DNA from: Spongospora subterranea f. sp. subterranea
Taxonomy: Eukaryota; Endomyxa: Phytomyxea; Phytomyxea; Plasmodiophorida
Assembly: GCA_049724395.1 (NCBI GenBank)
Contig: JAUGWO010000183.1
Span: 62,001-126,000, forward strand
Reading direction: 5' to 3'
DNA: 64,000 bases
Position 1 is the stretch's first letter. Every line of letters begins with the position of its first letter. This document shows, one piece after another, positions 14,558 through 25,370 of the stretch. The translations under genes were made by a program, and so were the position numbers. A model generated the notes under the pieces. The model worked only from the letters and a program-made list of their open reading frames with translations. It ran no database searches and was not told the origin of the DNA.

Positions 14558-15317
14558 GATGCGATCGGGTATGCTAGTTCGAGGACGTGTTTTCCATTCG
14601 ACGCATTACAGGTATTTTTGAAGTCTGCGGCTTTACACATAAATCACCGTCGTTTCAGATCTATTCTTCTCTGTACCACAGGATTTACGATTCATCAAAC
14701 AAGTCTTCCACCACTCTGAGCATGCATTGACAGTGTTTCAACGGTTATTGGTTAGGTCATGTATTATGCTACTTGAATTCATCTTTGATCACTGTGTTAT
14801 CATATGTGTTTTGAATACAGCAGTCCAAGTGTCGTCAGTCCCGCGAGACGATGCAACGTATCGTTACGTTATTATCGTCCCGGTTCGACGTGATTTTTAT
14901 GGCATTTGTTGCGGTCAACGGTCTTCAGTCACACTTTGTAGTGCAAATGGATATTTGTTTCACGACGGGTAATCTGTCTGCGGTTACATTATCACACAGG
15001 CAGATAAATGTGATATGTCAATCAGTCGAGATTACAGTGCCTGTATAGCTTGTCTTCTCCATTGATCTAATCTGCGGACGTGTTGGGCGTTGCTAATGTT
15101 GCTTCTTGAGCAGAGTTCAAGAAGATTTGTAGATTGCTTGAAAGCAACAATGATGCGGCGGTTACGCGATAAGGTATCAAAAAACTGATTAGGCAAATTT
15201 CCATACTCGATTTCTTTGATGGAATTGAATTTGTTCCAGCCAATCACAATCTTTTTAATCCTTCCAGTTGGTTTCCAGATGCCTCCCTCCTTACACCAGA
15301 CTGTAGAGAACTCATCT
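14558..15317. other. intergenic region upstream of SKI3
   Basis: No supportable gene. Open frames of 60-100 codons exist on both strands (for example 15032-15337 minus) but show no motif I recognise and no good splice partners. The region separates the SKI3 start from a transposase fragment. Confidence 0.4.
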
Positions 15318-15524
15318 GCTAAGATTTCGCAACGCACTGCCCATCGCTGGTTGCACGTTCTTCAATATCATAGAGTGGTTCAAGGAAAAGGTCTTTACAT
15401 CGACGGCCATGAGCGTAGTGAGGTTGTTGAATATCGCCAAAAAATTTTCGGCAGAATGCAGCAATATCAAACCCGGATGTTTGAAACGGCCAAAGATATA
15501 ATTGCGATCATTAAATTGTGGTGA
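15318..15524 (+). pseudogene. fragment of a DDE (Tc1/mariner-like) transposase
   Basis: The peptide here reads TAHRWLHVLQYHRVVQGKGL then YIDGHERSEVVEYRQ. It aligns with the region TARRWLHRLGF...YTDGHERPDVVQYR of the intact transposase at 43037-45271, in the segment just before the DDE catalytic core. Nothing of the catalytic core follows, so this is a short relic. It belongs to the same broad family but is too diverged to be a recent copy of that element. Confidence 0.65.
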
Positions 15525-15604
15525 ATAGAAACTGCCAACATGATCAATATAAACAAGTCCTCGCGGCTATAGCAAAATATATCTATATAAACATAAAGTA
15601 TGAA

Positions 15605-15808
15605 AAATAATGGATGATTTTTACCTGGTTTTGGAAGCAGCGCCGTGAGGGCCGCGAACCGCTGTGCATACGCCGATACAATGGATGCATATACCGCAAT
15701 CAAATCATCTTTGTTCGCACCCTTTGCCTGAGCCAGATCAGCCTCCGCTGTGATCAGCCTATTCTTGACCTCATCAATTTCGGTCTTCTCATCTTCTACA
15801 GACGACAT
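15605..15808 (-). CDS. small coiled-coil hypothetical protein, probably truncated
   Basis: Reading on the minus strand from 15808 gives MSSVEDEKTEIDEVKNRL, then a heptad-like, acidic and alanine-rich stretch ending ALTALLPKPG. A good GT donor follows (ggtaaaaatc), and the frame then runs into AT-rich sequence that looks like intron, so this is probably the first exon of a larger gene. The transposase fragment at 15318-15524 lies where further exons would be expected, suggesting the gene was broken. Similar short coiled N-termini occur in Crinkler-like and other fungal accessory proteins, but I cannot assign a family. Confidence 0.35.
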
Positions 15809-15822
15809 CGCGATACTACGTA

Positions 15823-16240
15823 CTCGGTTTTTTAATCAATTTAAACACAAAATTTGCCGTTTAGAAGAAATTCAACACTATATCTCGTCTGTACCCAAGC
15901 ACAGCATCGCGAACATTTCGCAATCATACGGACTCCGTGTCGTCTTGAATTTGATCAGGTACTGTACCTCGTCGCATATGTCGGAATTTGAACAATTCAA
16001 AACCAATGGGTTTACCCATTGGTGGAGCGGTATTCCGTGTTCCAGGTGATGCCAGCAGCGTGCAGAACAATTGCTTGTTCGATTCAGTTCTTGCCTCCGG
16101 TCTGGTGCCAGAGTGCAGCCCGTCTGAATTCCGAGCAATTGTGATAAAACGCCATTTAGCAGGTCAGCCAGGTCGCGAGACTGCCAACAAACTCTATCCG
16201 CTGTTCGCTCTAGGAACAGAAACAATCGACGATTATTTAC
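15823..16240 (+). repeat. OTU-domain dispersed repeat, copy 2
   Basis: This is the inverted partner of 1-386. Homology starts near actcggttttttaatc and extends to the window-edge limit of copy 1, so the true repeat is longer than can be measured here. It overlaps the open OTU-like frame at 15988-16389. Confidence 0.75.
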
Positions 16241-16389
16241 AAACGATGCTTAATACTTCAAAAATGGGGTCAGATTTCGAAATGGTGCTCATTGCGGTTC
16301 AGTTCGCCATCAATGTCGTGTCTTTTTCGAACGCATTGAGTGGTATTCACGTTTTCGATGCGGTAGCTAAATGCTACTTCCTTCACTGA
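15988..16389 (+). CDS. OTU-like cysteine-protease domain protein, possibly incomplete
   Basis: The open frame encodes about 130 residues with an OTU-type order: DASSVQNNCLFDSVLASG (Cys nucleophile block), SEFRAIVIKRHLAG, then a short helix, DDYLQTML, and GSDFEMVLIAVQFAINVVSF, which matches the usual WGG-x-EL...AI...I-x-V segment. OTU domains remove ubiquitin or related modifiers and are also found inside mobile elements. The expected C-terminal catalytic His region is weak (GIHVFDAV) and the frame ends soon after, so the domain is probably truncated or needs another exon. It begins without a clear Met (first Met is seven residues in). It is repetitive, so a mobile-element origin is plausible. 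Confidence 0.5.
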   Translation: MNNSKPMGLPIGGAVFRVPGDASSVQNNCLFDSVLASGLVPECSPSEFRAIVIKRHLAGQPGRETANKLYPLFALGTETIDDYLQTMLNTSKMGSDFEMVLIAVQFAINVVSFSNALSGIHVFDAVAKCYFLH

Positions 16390-16439
16390 ACTCCTCCCCC
16401 GATTTGCACCCTTAAATAAAAGATACACTGTACGATTTC

Positions 16440-16672
16440 GATTTTTCCTACTTGTCAATCCCTCCCCAGAATGAATGAGAAAAAATCGACAAAACACAGA
16501 ATTCACAACTTTTTAACTCCCGCCCCAGAATGAACGAGAAAAAACACAGAATGCACGGTTTTTTCGATAGTAAAACACAATATTCCCAACTTTTGAAAAC
16601 AGAAAGACACAAAATAAGGGCATCGGTTTTTTCGATTTTCATGACGCAATATTCTGTGTTCTACGGTAATCA
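16440..16672. repeat. degenerate tandem repeat of about 60 bp
   Basis: The word cccagaatgaa(t/c)gagaaaaaa recurs at about 16465 and 16522, each followed by an aacacagaat and an aactttt word. The last part ends with ttctgtgttctacggta, also present near 410-430. It holds no open frame of interest. It directly follows the OTU repeat and may belong to it. Confidence 0.5.
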
Positions 16673-17039
16673 GACTGATGACAATACACTGTAGATTGTC
16701 TTCATGGGCTCTGTAGCGAATGTAGCGCGCGACTTTGGTCACATTCGCTTTATCTAGCGCCGCATCAACCTAAAATGGCAGACTTAGATTCCGAATGAGA
16801 CAACAGCTAACACTTTACTTCATCAAGGACAAAGAATGGGGACTAAATGATAACGCTATTATACATGATTGATAACTGCTGCGATCTGTAAAGAGATTCT
16901 GATCTATGACAACTCCCGCACATCAGGTAGTGCGTTCGCTGCTAGGAATGTTAATTTTAGGCCAATCGAGGTTGGATGATCGATAGAGTACTCATGATCA
17001 CGCGTTGCACTTGGACCTGATAATTTCATCGGTGGTATC
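16673..17039. other. intergenic, no feature seen
   Basis: About 370 bp of mixed-composition DNA between the repeat block and the PG-rich-repeat gene. It probably includes the promoter of that gene, but I see no recognisable element. Confidence 0.3.
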
Positions 17040-19512
17040 ATGCGCAGCAGGTCGGCTTCCAGACCGTATGTGGCCATCAGGCAGAAGCAACCGCAGCAGT
17101 TCCTGGCTCACTTAAACTTGGCGGTGAGCGGCGCAGAGATTCCTGAAGATCCGTCTTTAGATAGGGACCTGCCGTTTACGGTTTCCAGCAATATCGCCAC
17201 ACCTGAGGGCAAAGATATGTTCGACCTGGCAAACGACCGTCTCGATGAGCGAATTAAACAAAACCGCCTGAGTGGAAGTGAGAACACATAAATACTCTCG
17301 CTGGTATTCGATTATTATTGACGGGTGTCAGGCTATTTCCTTGTCATGGAACCATATCGTCCTAATGTTTCTCGAATGGCTTCAACTCGTTTATCGCCAA
17401 AGTCGGCAGTTTCAACCATAAACGTCGTCCCTCCTAAAAGTAAAAGATGCAGTTCGCGCAATTTTGCGTTGATCGCAACTGCTGCGATACCACCGGTTGT
17501 TAGCATTGCAAAGATTTCTTCAAAACTTGGTCCTGGATGCTATGAGCGAGTAATTAGCCGACTTCCACAGCGGATGACGCCTGAAGTTCGTTCAAACCGG
17601 CAGAACGTTAGGAAACATATTTCCTTTGGTAAAAACTTATAACAAGTCAAATTTCGTCAACTAAGTCCATGTGGTTAGGTGCAATGTCTCGTGGTCCTGG
17701 ATGTTATTCTGTCAATGAAGATGCCATTAGGAGACGCTCGCCTTCTTATATTTTCCAACGACCCCATCATTGCAAGATGAACCGAGGTTTGTACGTGTCT
17801 ATCAGGTTCTACGCTGGATAGCTAAGCCAAGTTTGAAGCAATTTTGAAGCTGATTGACAAAGAGTGCCGTATTGGACCCGGATCGTACAACGCATCCGAT
17901 CCAAGTCGTCCACGATCAAGTTTCGCTGTAATCACTCCGCGGGACACTAACAAGGAATCTGAATTTCGCCAAGACAATCGTTAGCTGAGCCTTAGGGCGA
18001 CCTGAACAGACTCTAATGCTGAATTTTTAGGCCCTGGTCCAGGGACGTATTCTATTCGTGACATTAAGAAAGTAAGAACGCCGTCGGTCCTGATCGATAC
18101 TGCACGGGCAAAGTCCGCTTTCGACGTTGGCAACGATGATCCCGGCCCTGGCTCATATGACCTACCAGATACTCTTAGCTCATCACGGCACTCTGGAATA
18201 GGCACCTTTGGCTCTGCTTCTCGTTTTGCCTACGAAGGTCGCGTGTACCAGCCTATCCGGCAAATCCTATTCAAAAAACGCAAAGAACCATATAAAAACA
18301 ATTATGAAGTCGCACTTCGTGAACAAGGTTCTTCCCAGTTACACGTCGCCCAAGGCTCCGTTGAAGCCTTAACATCAATGCCAGAAACGAATGCACTGCA
18401 TTTTCATGAAAAGATTCTTCCAAGAAAAACAATATCAGCGAAACTGAGACAGGGTACCGAGAAAAAAAGAGTAGGGTTCAGCACCTTCATTCATATTGTT
18501 TACCGTGAGTTATGTTCTAACCACCATATCAGGCGACTTGGAGGGCTAAACTTTTATCTCGGGATTATACAGCTCTGGCATTAGACGCAGAGACAGAATA
18601 TAAACCTGCCGAGGAGCAACTTAAAAAGATCCAGATGAGGTCAGAACTCGGATTCCAATTGATACTTGGAGCTGTTGAATTGATGTGATTATCAGATGGC
18701 TTCGACTTATGGTGCTTACCAGTCGCACAGTATGGCTCGCAAATTGCCTCACACTTTACCAGCGGAATCGAGAGCAAATTGTCAAAATCAAGACGTCCGT
18801 TGTGGTCCTACAACGGTGGTATCGCAGGGTTAAACAAATGCGCCGACAACGAGAATCAAATCGGCTGGAGCAAATATATGGACGCATCATATTAAGAAGA
18901 TTCCGCCAAAGGCAATTCCGATATATTAATCAGAAGAAGCATCAAGCTGCCGAGATAATCAAAGTAATGCTTGTTTTTGAAAAGCGGAAATTATTGAAAG
19001 GCGTCAAGACGTTCCGATTCAAAGTGCTAAAGTTGCAAACGTTTTGGAAGCGCCATATTGCACAACAAGCAGCTATTGTTGCTGTTCTGCAAAGGCAATG
19101 GATCTCCTTCGAAGAGCGCATTTTGAACATGTACGCTGACGAGGAATTAAAACAAGCAATGACCAAGGCGGTTAAAACCTCTAAATCTCAAAGGCGTCAA
19201 ACGGCATCAGAAATGCGGGAAGACATTGTTGTTCCTCGAGTTGACCCCAAAATTCGACTGGATATATTGTTGCCGATAGCTAAGAGTAAATTCAGGGCCT
19301 TCGTGGTGGCCTATCGGCAATGGAAATCCAATAACTGTACAACTAATGATGTGAATCCGACTCCATGGATTCGAATCATAATGCCCCCGTTAATGGTACT
19401 AGAAATGATCAAACAAGCACAGGACGCAGCACCAGAGGAAGTCATCAGTCGGGTTGTGAAATTGAAGCTACAGAAATTTGTTCGCCGTTTAGTCCAAACG
19501 TATAGCCATTAA
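17040..19512 (+). CDS. sperm-tail PG-rich repeat protein with C-terminal IQ motifs
   Basis: Seven exons with introns of 54, 50, 76, 51, 62 and 56 bp (one at 17787-17862); the joined length is 2124 nt (707 residues). The N-terminal two thirds contain five spaced PG-x-Y units: GPGCYERV, GPGCYSVN, GPGSYNAS, GPGTYSIR and GPGSYDLP, each followed by an Arg/Ser-rich linker as in STPG/SHIPPO (ODF3) proteins, which bind microtubules in axonemes. After a basic linker and ATWRAKLLSRDYTAL the C-terminal third is a long basic helix with IQ-like sites (VVVLQRWYRRVKQMR, IILRRFRQRQFRYI), the usual calmodulin-binding pattern. The two parts sit in different frames and are joined by two introns whose phases fit. 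An alternative is two adjacent genes, but the exon at about 18528-18630 has no start or stop of its own. A flagellar role is inferred from the family. Confidence 0.75.
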
Positions 19513-19829
19513 ATCATGTACAGTATTCCTGGGCAAATGCACTCAGTTGCTTTAGAGCCCGTCTGGTAACCACTCAGTTCCAAAATGGCATTTTGCTGTA
19601 AACCCATAACGGAAAGGATCATTGTTCAATCAGGAATCATTGCAATTTCTTTCGCATGTCTACGCGGAGATTCCGGACTCCCAACATGTTCCGGAAAATC
19701 AACTGGTTTCCAATAAACAGGGACATTTCCGATTTTCATCTTTTGATACTCGAATCTAATAGGTGATGGGACCCTCCACCGCTACCGCTAGCCGAGCAAC
19801 AAGCGAGAACACCACTATCCTTGGCACAT
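19513..19829. other. intergenic, no feature seen
   Basis: No gene or repeat that I can support between the IQ-motif gene and the Ty3/Gypsy fossil. Confidence 0.3.
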
Positions 19830-20455
19830 CGCCGAGTTCCCCGAGGGACTTGTTCCAGGGCTCCACACCGCCATTCGGATTTGGTCTGTTCCCAAATTTG
19901 GATTCCTTAACGGACTCGTTGCCCCCCAGAGCAATGCGGCCATCATGTCGCTATTCCTGCGGAGACACAACCATATTCCGTATTTCGCATTACGCTGAAA
20001 CGTCGCAGGTCCATTTCGTCCCAAACGGCATCGTCGAATACTCAAACAACCCTCGGTGAATTATGATAGCGGTTCCCGAATCTGACTAAATCCCGACGTA
20101 AAATCGACCTTTGGACTTCCCTGCTGTTGACCTAATAGGTCTCAAATGATCGGTAATGACCATTGTCCCGCACCGTCACCTTATTCAACCTGCGATAATC
20201 ACCACAAACTCGTTTAGTCCCATCAGGCTTATCAACCAAGGTCACTGGGGAAGCCAATGGCGACTTCGATGGCACCAGGTTCCAGTCGCTAATTGTTTGT
20301 CAAGATAAACATCGATAATCGGCCGGTCTGCTGGAGAAGTTCGATAAGGTGGTGATCGGACAGGTTCAGCACCTTCAGTATCAATATCAAAACTGACTCC
20401 TTTTAATGCACCGGATACTTCATTACTAAAAATATCACAAAACTCCAATTACCCG
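19830..20455 (-). mobile_element. Ty3/Gypsy retrotransposon fossil (reverse-transcriptase part)
   Basis: On the minus strand, pieces of a Ty3/Gypsy-type reverse transcriptase are readable in order: the PPYRTSP block upstream of the RT, the LV-KPDG and CGDYRRLN blocks, and the GLFEYSTMPFG and PATFQR blocks. No LTRs are recognisable nearby. It is broken, with several interruptions, and appears old. Confidence 0.8.
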
Positions 20456-22299
20456 ACGAATATTAGAAACCTCCTCATCACTTCCACCAATGGTTTCTTC
20501 GCCTTCGTGTGGCGGAACGTGCCAGTTCGTTAATTTCCTGCCCAGCGGATCGGATTCGAACAAGAGGAAATTCTACACCCGATCTACAAGTCCTTATCAG
20601 CGATCGAGACAGAATAATGTCGAAAACCATGGTCTTCGAAAAACGGTAAGGGAAGGACTACTGGATAATTCATCTCGGCGACCTCGATGAAGGTGCGCTA
20701 AAATTCGTGTAGCCCAGACTGGTTTTCTCATTGTTTTCTTTGGACAAGATGAGGAAAGTACCAAATTCCTCTACGATTTGACGCTTGTACTCAAATCATA
20801 ACGTCTTCTTCGCTTCGATTTGCTGGATTTTATGCTTTTCTCACCGTCTGATGACATGGCGTGAGCGGGGCGTGAGATCTCAGATTCTACAAACGAGCAT
20901 TACCAACTCTTGGTTTTCGGGACCGGTCAATGAATGGATTCCTTGGTTCTCATGTGCTGTACAAATGCTTGCATCGTCCGTTGCACGTTGAGCATGTGAG
21001 ATCATCAACAGGGAGCTGTGGAAATAATCTTTGGAACATTGACCTTCCCAGTCGTCCTTGAGGTAATTGTTCCTGGCACAAAGTATCGGTGTATTCATGT
21101 TTGAGATGTCGTTGTTTTAGCCTTAGAATTCGACGAGCGTCCAAACACAATCAGGGCTTTGAACAAAATTTTCAGTTGTTTCCTACTGGCAGACGACGAC
21201 AAACGAGGATGCAATGGTTGTGGACGTGAGGAAGCGGTAGGAGCCTGAATCACTTTGGTTGTGGGTGTTGTAGAGGCACAAACGTCAGGGGCTAATGCCC
21301 TTCTTGAAGCGCAGGAGTGCTGATCGCTTTATATTCTCGTACTCTACATCTGTGATCAGGCCTTCCTTGAGAAGGACAGCCAGATCTTGTACCTCCGACG
21401 CCAGGCCAGTTGTCCTTAGACGACAACAGCTCTTCAGGAAAAAGGGCGAGGAGTACAGTAGGGATATGGCGCCAGGATCACACTCTGGCAAACCGGTAAT
21501 GTGATTATCGCTTTAAAGTTGTGATCCCTTCTTTACATCAAGTTTTCCTGGCTTTGAATCGTCATTTGAAGCTCTCTGTTTACGCCAATACCCATAACAT
21601 CGATTTGACGAGGGTCTAAGGCGCTCAAAGTCAGGGTTGGGCGCTGATATGGGACAACTGTAATAGAGATTTTTACTGTATTGCAACGGCCGACAATCTA
21701 TGAGACACTTCTGGCAACGCGAACACCTTCGTTTTCAGGCCAGTTAACTTTAGCCTCGATCGATAAACAAAACTCAATAACGCCAGAGGGACGATTGAGG
21801 GGAGCTAGGCAATCTCGTACAGCGGATTGTTTTGGACGCCAAGATGCCAAAAGGTCATCTAAGTCCCGCAGATGCTGTTAGCGTTTTGCTTCAGTGCAAT
21901 TCGGGCATGTTGTACCGAATGATCATTGAAGTGAAGATACTGAACCGTGAATTGCACGTACTTGTTCGGCGGTGATGGATGCGAAGCGGGAGGAGTCGCA
22001 GATTGATATACAGAGTATTCTGTCGTGTCATTATACTAGGGGTATTCCTTGTCGTACTAATGGGTACAATAACCAATGATCTGTAGTTGACAACCTATTT
22101 GATTAAGCATGGTCACACGTATTGGCGCTACACGATAGTCCATTTTCTGCCAAGGTTCCTCCAGTCACCCCAACCTCTCTAGTAGCGATCTGAAAGTATT
22201 AGTATATCATATTCGAAATATTATAACGTTTGGGGGTTCAGATGTGGGTCCTCATTCTTCATTGGTTCCGACATCAGTCGTTGAACTCAGGTTCGGGAG
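20456..22299. other. gene-poor stretch
   Basis: No gene I can support. A 68-codon minus-strand frame at 21285-21491 contains EVQDLAVLLKEGLITDVEYENIK, which resembles the short oligomerisation motif SHOCT, but it has no neighbouring exons. The stretch nearest the Ty3/Gypsy fossil may hold its upstream remains, unrecognisable to me. Confidence 0.35.
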
Positions 22300-22560
22300 T
22301 TTGAGTCGTCACCTTCAGGACAATATAAAAACTCTGGTTGGCCGTTGATCACTGTGTCCATCACCATTATCAGGCATCTCTCCAAATGTCTTATGGTCAA
22401 TCAGATTGTCATCGATAGGCGTGTCAAGCAGTTTGTCGAATGAAGGCTGTAGATATATGACGAATGAGTGATACAAAAACTGTGGGAAATCAAAAATACT
22501 TTCGCATTGGTCAGTGAATGCGGTGTTTTGTATCGAGAAATGTTGAACCCTGATCGGACA
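22300..22560 (-). CDS. possible exon of an unrecognised gene
   Basis: One minus-strand frame reads QHFSIQNTAFTDQCESIFD then FPQFLYHSFVIYLQPSFDKL, LDTPIDDNLIDHKTFGEMPD and a hydrophilic tail. It is uninterrupted for about 80 codons and has protein-like composition. Upstream, 22560-22720 has a second plausible stretch (VPVFTKVHFLPLYELVAIK) in another frame. I could not find a splice pair with matching phase, and I do not recognise the family. Confidence 0.3.
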
Positions 22561-23087
22561 TATTCAACATCACTTTTATCGCGACAAGTTCGTAGAGAGG
22601 AAGGAAATGGACTTTGGTAAAGACCGGCACTGCATGACAAGGTTCATGAAGGCAGGATATCCTGTTCGAGAAAATGGTGCCATGTTTTGATACTCTATGG
22701 ACATGTCGCAACGCCTCACGACAGTATCACTGCAGGTGCGAACGCTTCACCGGTTTCGCCTCATCTCATGTCTATATTCGTAGACTGCCCAGATGTCGCT
22801 TTATGCCGAGGCGTATGCTGACTTTGATATATTCGACAGAACCCATGAACACGACTACTTACGATCGGAAATTGATGGCTTTTACCAATGTGGACTTTCT
22901 ATGTAAAATGTTGTACTGTATCTGGAAAATATTTATTAGACGGGTCCGATAATTGATTGACAATATTGGAAGCCTTAGCTCAGTTTCATCTATATAAACC
23001 CCATGACATCCTGATGACATGTCAGGATACACAGCAGTTGTAGACAATCACCAGATGACTCACATAAATTGCAGAAATGTATTGTGG

Positions 23088-25304
23088 CTAAGCTTCTCCG
23101 GATATGACAGGGATGTCAGATGAGAAATCGCGAGGCTCAATGACCCGGTTATCAATGTTATGGACAGCAATGTTCCATTCGGAATGTCGTGTTGACAATA
23201 ACTGACGCAATGATTGCGGCAAATGACGATCACCAGGACGTTCGGACATGAGAAAACAGGTCGCGCCTTGCAGCAATGCCAGTAGATCCCCCAAATCACT
23301 ATCATATTCAGACATGTTGCTGTACACGTCCTCGATTTGAAACAAGTAGAACCTCGCTGTCATACCGAAGCTCCAAATATCCGATTCGCGCGAGTACGAT
23401 AGCGATGTGAGCGATTCGGGGGCAATGTACCCGTCAGTCCCAAACACTCTGTGTGCGATTCCAGGTCCACTCGATGCACAATCAAAATCAGTTAAGCGCC
23501 ACGCCTGAGCAGACAGAGAATACAATAGGTTATTTGGTGAGATATCACGATGGACAACGTCAGCACGAGAAAGAGTATCGAGAGCACCAAGACCATCGAC
23601 CATCAATCGGATCGCCAACAGACCCAATTCCTTGACCGATAAACCTTCCACAAGTACATCTGCCAGCATTTCTTCAGTGAGAACAACGCCTCGAGGCTGC
23701 AATTCGTGCCAATCATGAAGGACGACGATGCCGGGCCCTTGTGCCAGCAAAAGCAAACGCGCTTCTTGCAGTGTGCTCTTGGGCTTCTGCTTTACAACCA
23801 CTGAGGCTCCGTCGGGCAGTTTCATGTTGATCAACGACGTCCTTTCACTGTCTGATGGCCCCGACACCCTCGGCAAATTGCGAGGTCGGTTCGATGGGTC
23901 CTTTTGCGGAGTCCTAGATGAATGTGTTGGTCTGGATGATGGAGGATTCCGAAACGTTTTCGGGTATGAGAACATGTCGTTGTCACCACCAGACGTCAAG
24001 ATGTTCGAATGCGTCTCAAATGCATACTGGCGAACAGTCTTACAAAACTGCCACAGTGGTGTTAGTGATTCTTCGATGTCTTGATATGAAACATGTTGGA
24101 ACGAAATTGAATGGGCTCTCTTCGCCGCCGCGATCGCAGCCTTATTAGCAGCGCGGATGTCCATCGTATCAGCTAGAGCGAAGATATCTGACACATCAAT
24201 GTCAATTTCGGGCACTGCCTCGTCGGTGATATTGTTTGACGGAGAAGACCCCATCGCTAGGTTATACGTCCACTCCCGATTCGAGTAAAAAATCATTGAC
24301 ACGCCTTCAGATTGGATTAACGGAACAATAACACAGGGTACGAACTGTGTTCCGCCAATATAAAGCCCATACACACGTAATTTGGCTTTTTCTTGAAGTG
24401 GCAAATCACGGGTGACACCAAATAATGCGATCATTGCTGAAGCCATGTCGGTTGCCATCTTTCGGAAGTCTTTGTGATCGCCAGTTTCAACCTGGTGGGC
24501 AGAAATTTCAACAAACAGAAAGGGAATGGAATGCGCTTTGGTGTCTTGACCCCTGGCCCTAAAGACGAGATCGATATAATGCTGGACAGGGTAATCAACA
24601 AGTGCCTTGTGTAGAGGAAACTCGAGTTCACATGCAATGTTGGAGGGTAAGAATGCACACATACATGCTCGTAGGAGAGGATCCCATAACCTGGCGTGAT
24701 ATTGTATTTCCGGTTTCCCAAATACGGAAATGTCAAAATACTTTACGAGATTGACGGCCAAGATCCATCTGGACTCATCATTGGAATGATCGAATAATGC
24801 TCCAATATCAATGTGAGACAGGTCCTCAACGACAGGATGATCGACCTTGGTGAGAAGATCGTCAATCAAAGCAGGTACATCGTGTTTCATGTCCATCATT
24901 GAATATAGATCATGTTCCCGAAACACTCGATCATGGACGATTCCGTACTCGGATAGCAGTACGGCACGATAGACATCGATATTTCCAGGTATCTGTTGAG
25001 AGTAATTGATGGCCTCTATTGATGCCTGCTTGACAAATGGACCTAGCTTGAATAAATCGCCTTTGGAACGGCGAGGACGCAGCTTGTCAACCACACGGTT
25101 ATAAAAGCTGTCAAAGGCAGACTCCGACAGATGTATCCCGCTAACAGCAATAGTAAATCTGCAGATTTCTCTGATCTGCGTCGCATCCGCAACTTGTGCC
25201 ATTGCAGATTGGAAGGATGTAATGTGATTGACCAGTTGCGCCATTCTTTCTTCATCGGCTTCTGTCGTCATTTGATGGTAAGAGACAAGATAGAAGAATG
25301 ACAA
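23088..25304 (-). CDS. Crinkler/FunK1-like protein kinase with a novel N-terminal domain
   Basis: Single open frame of 738 residues without introns. The C-terminal 250 residues are a protein kinase: VVVKQ (Lys505), QEARLL (Glu514), VVHRDISPNNLLY (Asp587, Asn592), LTDFDCAS (DFD instead of DFG, Asp606), GTDGYIAPES, and SDIWSFGM (Asp642). No glycine-rich loop is evident, as in FunK1-type fungal kinases and Crinkler C-terminal kinases. Residues about 200-350 contain IDLVFRA...PFLFVEISAH followed by a long helix, which resembles the D...E-x-(S/K) core of PD-(D/E)XK-like domains found upstream of such kinases in Crinkler-type proteins. A Ser/Pro-rich linker (450-490) joins the two. No signal peptide is obvious. 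Active-site residues look intact, so it may be a live kinase. Start alternatives are Met1 and Met12. Nearby DNA is gene-poor and repetitive, as for accessory genes. Confidence 0.7.
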   Translation of the reverse strand: MSFFYLVSYHQMTTEADEERMAQLVNHITSFQSAMAQVADATQIREICRFTIAVSGIHLSESAFDSFYNRVVDKLRPRRSKGDLFKLGPFVKQASIEAINYSQQIPGNIDVYRAVLLSEYGIVHDRVFREHDLYSMMDMKHDVPALIDDLLTKVDHPVVEDLSHIDIGALFDHSNDESRWILAVNLVKYFDISVFGKPEIQYHARLWDPLLRACMCAFLPSNIACELEFPLHKALVDYPVQHYIDLVFRARGQDTKAHSIPFLFVEISAHQVETGDHKDFRKMATDMASAMIALFGVTRDLPLQEKAKLRVYGLYIGGTQFVPCVIVPLIQSEGVSMIFYSNREWTYNLAMGSSPSNNITDEAVPEIDIDVSDIFALADTMDIRAANKAAIAAAKRAHSISFQHVSYQDIEESLTPLWQFCKTVRQYAFETHSNILTSGGDNDMFSYPKTFRNPPSSRPTHSSRTPQKDPSNRPRNLPRVSGPSDSERTSLINMKLPDGASVVVKQKPKSTLQEARLLLLAQGPGIVVLHDWHELQPRGVVLTEEMLADVLVEGLSVKELGLLAIRLMVDGLGALDTLSRADVVHRDISPNNLLYSLSAQAWRLTDFDCASSGPGIAHRVFGTDGYIAPESLTSLSYSRESDIWSFGMTARFYLFQIEDVYSNMSEYDSDLGDLLALLQGATCFLMSERPGDRHLPQSLRQLLSTRHSEWNIAVHNIDNRVIEPRDFSSDIPVISGEA

Positions 25305-25370
25305 TCAGTTTAAGTCCGAGACGCCCCCTCATCGCTAGAAATGGCACACCGTGATCCCCGGCCACTGAGC

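Noticed and set aside
15032-15337. minus-strand gene upstream of SKI3
   Set aside because: The 101-codon frame has no recognisable motif, overlaps the transposase fragment on the other strand and lacks splice partners.
20880-21150. zinc-knuckle region of the Ty3/Gypsy fossil
   Set aside because: The Cys spacing does not match a CCHC knuckle, and the similarity is too weak to extend the fossil to this point.
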